Below are positions 61,068-64,000 of a DNA stretch of 64,000 nt, in pieces. The stretch is from an uncultured Cytophagales bacterium (GTDB lineage Bacteria; Bacteroidota; Bacteroidia; Cytophagales; Thermonemataceae), in the NCBI GenBank assembly GCA_937911505.1, contig CALEMF010000015.1, positions 62,001-126,000 of the forward strand, in the 5' to 3' direction. Within the stretch, counting starts at the first letter, position 1; each line of letters begins with the position of its first letter. The notes beneath the pieces are model-generated. The model was not told the origin of the DNA. It worked only from the letters and a program-made list of their open reading frames with translations, and made no database searches. The translations under genes were made by a program, and so were the position numbers.

Positions 61068-64000
61068 ATGAAAAAAATTACTAAAACAATATTCCTGATT
61101 ATTACTGTTCTCGTCCCAAGCTGGCTGCAAGCACAGCAAGACTTGGTTTGGGCTTATGAAGGGTTTGATTACTATCAAGGTACTATCAATGCTAGTTTAG
61201 AACCAGATGTTTTTACATTGACAGGTTACAAGAACACTCCTACCATTGCTTCCCAGCAGATTGGTGCTGGGGTTATTATCCCTCTTAACGAGATTAACGG
61301 AGATCAACAAAACACGAATGCAGCCTTGGGACTTGGCTGGGCAGGCGATTGGGTACATTCAACAGGAACTACTAATGAAAATAACTACCGTGCAGTAGGA
61401 GGGGGAACAATAGTCGCGGGAGAAGTACAAGGATTTTCAGCACCCATCTCAGGTGTTAATGAAGACATTAGCTTAGTAAACTCAGGGGTTTTTGGCAGAG
61501 GGGGAGGAGGAACCTCTATAGGAAGGCGCTTGCAAACGAGTACCGCAGGACCTTTTTTTCAGTTTGAACTTAATAATGCACCATTTGCGCAGGGAACAAA
61601 TCCTGTAAATGATGGTGGTGTAGATCGAGTAGATCCCATCACTGTTCTTGATCCTATTCTCATGGAGTACCCAAGTCCAATCCGGTTAATAGGCGCTGGT
61701 AATGAAGCAATCGTTAGACATAATGCAGAACAAACTTCTGGTGGACCTACACCCATCACTCATACTAATAATACTTGGATTGGGGCGCAAGGTAGTAGTA
61801 TTTGGGTAGCGGTAATGATGCGAAAGAATGCAGCCAATGATGAAGAATGCTATATCTCTCTACACCGTAATGATACAGAACCTTGGAATATAGACCAAGC
61901 CAATACGGTACAGATTGGTTACTTTGGGGCAGCTAGCAACAATGCGGGAGATCGCTATTGGGGAGTACGTGTCAATGGAGCGGTAACAGCTGCCACTGGA
62001 AGCGCTGATGCACGTATTACACCTGGCACAGGAGATGAGTTTGATTTATTGGTAGCACAAATCAGCTTTGACTACACAAGCGGTCATCGTATACGTTTAT
62101 ATGTTTTGAGAGATAACGGCAGAACAGGCTATGGGCTTGATCCAGGTCAAAAGTTAGATGACCTCTCTACAGTAGCTGGAGCCTTGAACGATCCAACTAA
62201 CATAGATGTGGAGGTCACGGAGCCAGGAGCAACAACTCTTTCTTTTCATTCTCTCTCTTATTTTGGGGGTGCTAGCGCTAATCAAAGTGCGATTGACGAG
62301 GTACGTTTTGCAGGTGCTTTTGAGAATGCGGCACTTACCTCTCCTACGATAAGTGTGATTAGAGGGCTTTGTGAGGAGTCAGGAGGAACGAGTGGAGAGA
62401 ATATCTATCCCCAAGGAAATTTTGGAGTAGCTACCAGTGTAGACGAGACAGGCGATTTTGTAACACCAAGTGTTGTTTCTGCAGATGAAATTTTAGGTAC
62501 TGGGAATACTTGGGGGTACGATGGTAATGGAGGAGGGGCTGATGGAGTGGCTGACACAGAATCTATGGTAGCTGGCTCTGATAATAACGTGAATATTGAT
62601 GTAACAGGAACTAGACCTACTTTTCCTGCTATCATTAAGAGGCCTGATGCCACTATTGCAGGCGTAGAGTACCAAAACTTGACTGGGACAGGTGGTGTGA
62701 CAGAAAGATATATTTATCAACCCAATGCCAATAATCAGCCAAACGATGGTTCTTTCGTAGTTGCTACCCAATCCAGAAATGTATTTGGTTCTTGGAATGC
62801 TTTCTACGATAATAGCCCAGATAAGAACGGCTTGATGATGATTGTGAATGCTGCCTACAGAAGAGGTAACTTCTTTGAGCAGACAGTAAATAACTTATGT
62901 GCTAGCACACAGTATGAGTTTTTTGTAGATATTTTCAATATTATAGAGCCAGGGCAAAGAACCATTACTACTGAGGGAGCTACCTCTACTTGCTGTGGGA
63001 ATAACCTTTGTAACTCTACCCTTGAGCCAGGGTGCCAGCAGTTTAGCTTTGGAGGAACAGACCAAAGTCAAAATTCAGGCATCGGAGGAGCAACCTCCGA
63101 AGGTGGTGCACCTGATGAATACTTTCTGAATCCAGATGTTGAGTTCTTGATTGATGGAAGACCTGTATACGTACCGCCCATTACAGTAGATAACGACCAA
63201 CAATGGCGCAGGGTAGGCTTCACCTTCGTGACGAAAAGTAATTTAGATCCGACAGGTAACGTTGACCTAGCCTTTAGAAATCGCGCCCCAGGAGGTATCG
63301 GAAACGACCTAGCGCTTGATAACATTACCTTCCGCCCTTGTGGTCCTTCTTCCCTATTGAATAATTTAGGTGAGAGTAATCCTATTGAAGTTTTAATACA
63401 TCGTGGTGGAGAAGGATATTCAGCACCGGCAGTACTCTGGCAGAGTAGCTCAGATGGTGGACTGACATGGACAGACTTACCCGATTTACCCGGTAATCCT
63501 AATCCTGAAACTGCTACTGCTGCTTCTATAACGGATCCTTTGACAGCCGATATTCCACAAAATGACCCTTCATTAGGTATTGCACACGGTGATTTAGTAC
63601 GCGCTATAATTGCAGGCTCAGCATCCTTTCTGACTAATCCGCGCTGTCGTATCATCACTGATCCCACTACCGTAAATTGTTTTGCTGCGTTGCCTGTGAA
63701 TTTATTGAATTTCAAAGCAGCTCGTGAACTAGATGGAATAGCACTTGTTTGGGAGACAGATCAGGAGGATAATTACAAGAGTTTTGTATTAGAACGTTCT
63801 GACGACAATCAACAATTTACCGCTGTTGCTGCCTATCAAGCAGTGGATGATAAAGCTAATTATGAACATAAAGATAGAACTCCTTTAATAGGGACTAATT
63901 ATTACCGACTCCAAACAGTAAATAATGATGATACCATAGAATACTCTAAAGTAGTATCGGTAGAGTGGTCTGAAGAAAGGACTATAAGTGTACATCCTAA
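61068..64000 (+). CDS. T9SS type A-sorted surface protein, paralog 2 (3' partial)
   Basis: The start is ATG 61068, giving signal peptide MKKITKTIFLIITVLVPSWLQAQ. The frame is open to the window end (977 complete codons), reaching the start of the sorting domain (ISVHPN), so only about 80 residues seem to be missing. It is similar along its length to paralog 1: LVWAYEGFDYYQGTINASLEPDV, the TNENNYR region and the C-terminal CGPSS-like block with LPDLPGNPNP. The identity is uneven: part around 61770-62055 matches paralog 1 nearly base for base, while the region 62460-62700 contains insertions. Function unknown, presumably the same surface role. Confidence 0.88.
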   Translation, partial: MKKITKTIFLIITVLVPSWLQAQQDLVWAYEGFDYYQGTINASLEPDVFTLTGYKNTPTIASQQIGAGVIIPLNEINGDQQNTNAALGLGWAGDWVHSTGTTNENNYRAVGGGTIVAGEVQGFSAPISGVNEDISLVNSGVFGRGGGGTSIGRRLQTSTAGPFFQFELNNAPFAQGTNPVNDGGVDRVDPITVLDPILMEYPSPIRLIGAGNEAIVRHNAEQTSGGPTPITHTNNTWIGAQGSSIWVAVMMRKNAANDEECYISLHRNDTEPWNIDQANTVQIGYFGAASNNAGDRYWGVRVNGAVTAATGSADARITPGTGDEFDLLVAQISFDYTSGHRIRLYVLRDNGRTGYGLDPGQKLDDLSTVAGALNDPTNIDVEVTEPGATTLSFHSLSYFGGASANQSAIDEVRFAGAFENAALTSPTISVIRGLCEESGGTSGENIYPQGNFGVATSVDETGDFVTPSVVSADEILGTGNTWGYDGNGGGADGVADTESMVAGSDNNVNIDVTGTRPTFPAIIKRPDATIAGVEYQNLTGTGGVTERYIYQPNANNQPNDGSFVVATQSRNVFGSWNAFYDNSPDKNGLMMIVNAAYRRGNFFEQTVNNLCASTQYEFFVDIFNIIEPGQRTITTEGATSTCCGNNLCNSTLEPGCQQFSFGGTDQSQNSGIGGATSEGGAPDEYFLNPDVEFLIDGRPVYVPPITVDNDQQWRRVGFTFVTKSNLDPTGNVDLAFRNRAPGGIGNDLALDNITFRPCGPSSLLNNLGESNPIEVLIHRGGEGYSAPAVLWQSSSDGGLTWTDLPDLPGNPNPETATAASITDPLTADIPQNDPSLGIAHGDLVRAIIAGSASFLTNPRCRIITDPTTVNCFAALPVNLLNFKAARELDGIALVWETDQEDNYKSFVLERSDDNQQFTAVAAYQAVDDKANYEHKDRTPLIGTNYYRLQTVNNDDTIEYSKVVSVEWSEERTISVHP

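Noticed and set aside
63068-63715. 215-codon open frame on the minus strand inside paralog 2
   Set aside because: It is opposite the intact, signal-peptide-bearing plus-strand gene; a similar antisense frame appears opposite paralog 1 (59746-60126) because the two genes share sequence. The composition (Pro/Ser/Val-rich) is that of a shadow frame.
1-64000. CRISPR arrays, insertion sequences, prophage, tRNA or rRNA genes
   Set aside because: No regular direct repeats with spacers, no transposase or integrase motifs, and no tRNA/rRNA-like sequence was noticed on either strand; a tool-based scan for tRNAs would be needed to be sure.

Overview
The window looks like a stretch of chromosome from a member of the Bacteroidota, most likely a Cytophagales-type (Cytophagia) bacterium. 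The evidence is T9SS sorting domains (gliding-motility-type and 'ISVYPNPS' type C-termini), the acyl-ornithine arginine pathway typical of the phylum, an ECF sigma factor paired with a Ser/Thr kinase, -7 boxes of the TAnnTTTG type ahead of many genes, moderate AT richness, and a class I-like HMG-CoA reductase, which implies a mevalonate route. No rRNA, tRNA, CRISPR array, prophage or insertion sequence was recognised.

Layout. (1) 1-937: the 3' part of a MoxR ATPase. (2) 1083-10123: a surface polysaccharide locus, nearly all on the minus strand. It holds two lipid-carrier sugar-1-P transferases, a WecG/TagA glycosyltransferase, two O-antigen ligase/polymerase-like membrane proteins, GDP-fucose synthesis (gmd-fcl), and a plus-strand Wzz-like chain-length protein. 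(3) 10244-18391: housekeeping genes (pheS, HMG-CoA reductase, map, GNAT, Crp/Fnr, an Lnt-like acyltransferase, VOC protein, FKBP). (4) 18511-23725: a type I secretion-like set (ABC half-exporter, HlyD adaptor, TolC) whose ATPase domain has lost all recognisable catalytic motifs. (5) 23801-28620: purE, lysS and small orphans. (6) 28687-36716: a tightly overlapped eight-gene arginine operon (argA-like GNAT, argG, argC, argD, argF', argB, argE-like, argH) with a good promoter and a leader of about 200 nt. (7) 37107-45152: an FtsX/MacB-type permease, a disrupted WD40-like gene, a two-domain RNA-repair kinase-phosphatase without a ligase, and an ECF sigma factor/Ser-Thr kinase pair. (8) 45261-57435: envelope and sensing genes (two OmpA-family proteins, PspC, GT2, YbaB, a T9SS type B protein, and a 1517-residue HAMP/GAF/PAS protein with no output domain). 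(9) 57776-64000: two tandem paralogous T9SS-secreted proteins, the second cut by the window end.

How they work together. Region 2 would build and length-control a fucose-containing surface polymer. Region 6 makes arginine through N-acylated intermediates, with the M20 deacylase removing the acyl group before ArgG and ArgH. Regions 4, 8 and 9 concern export and the cell surface. The best candidates for something undescribed are the exporter with the pseudo-ATPase domain, the ligase-less Pnkp, the output-less giant sensor, and the mosaic tandem T9SS paralogs. All functional statements come from reading motifs by eye; no database search was run.
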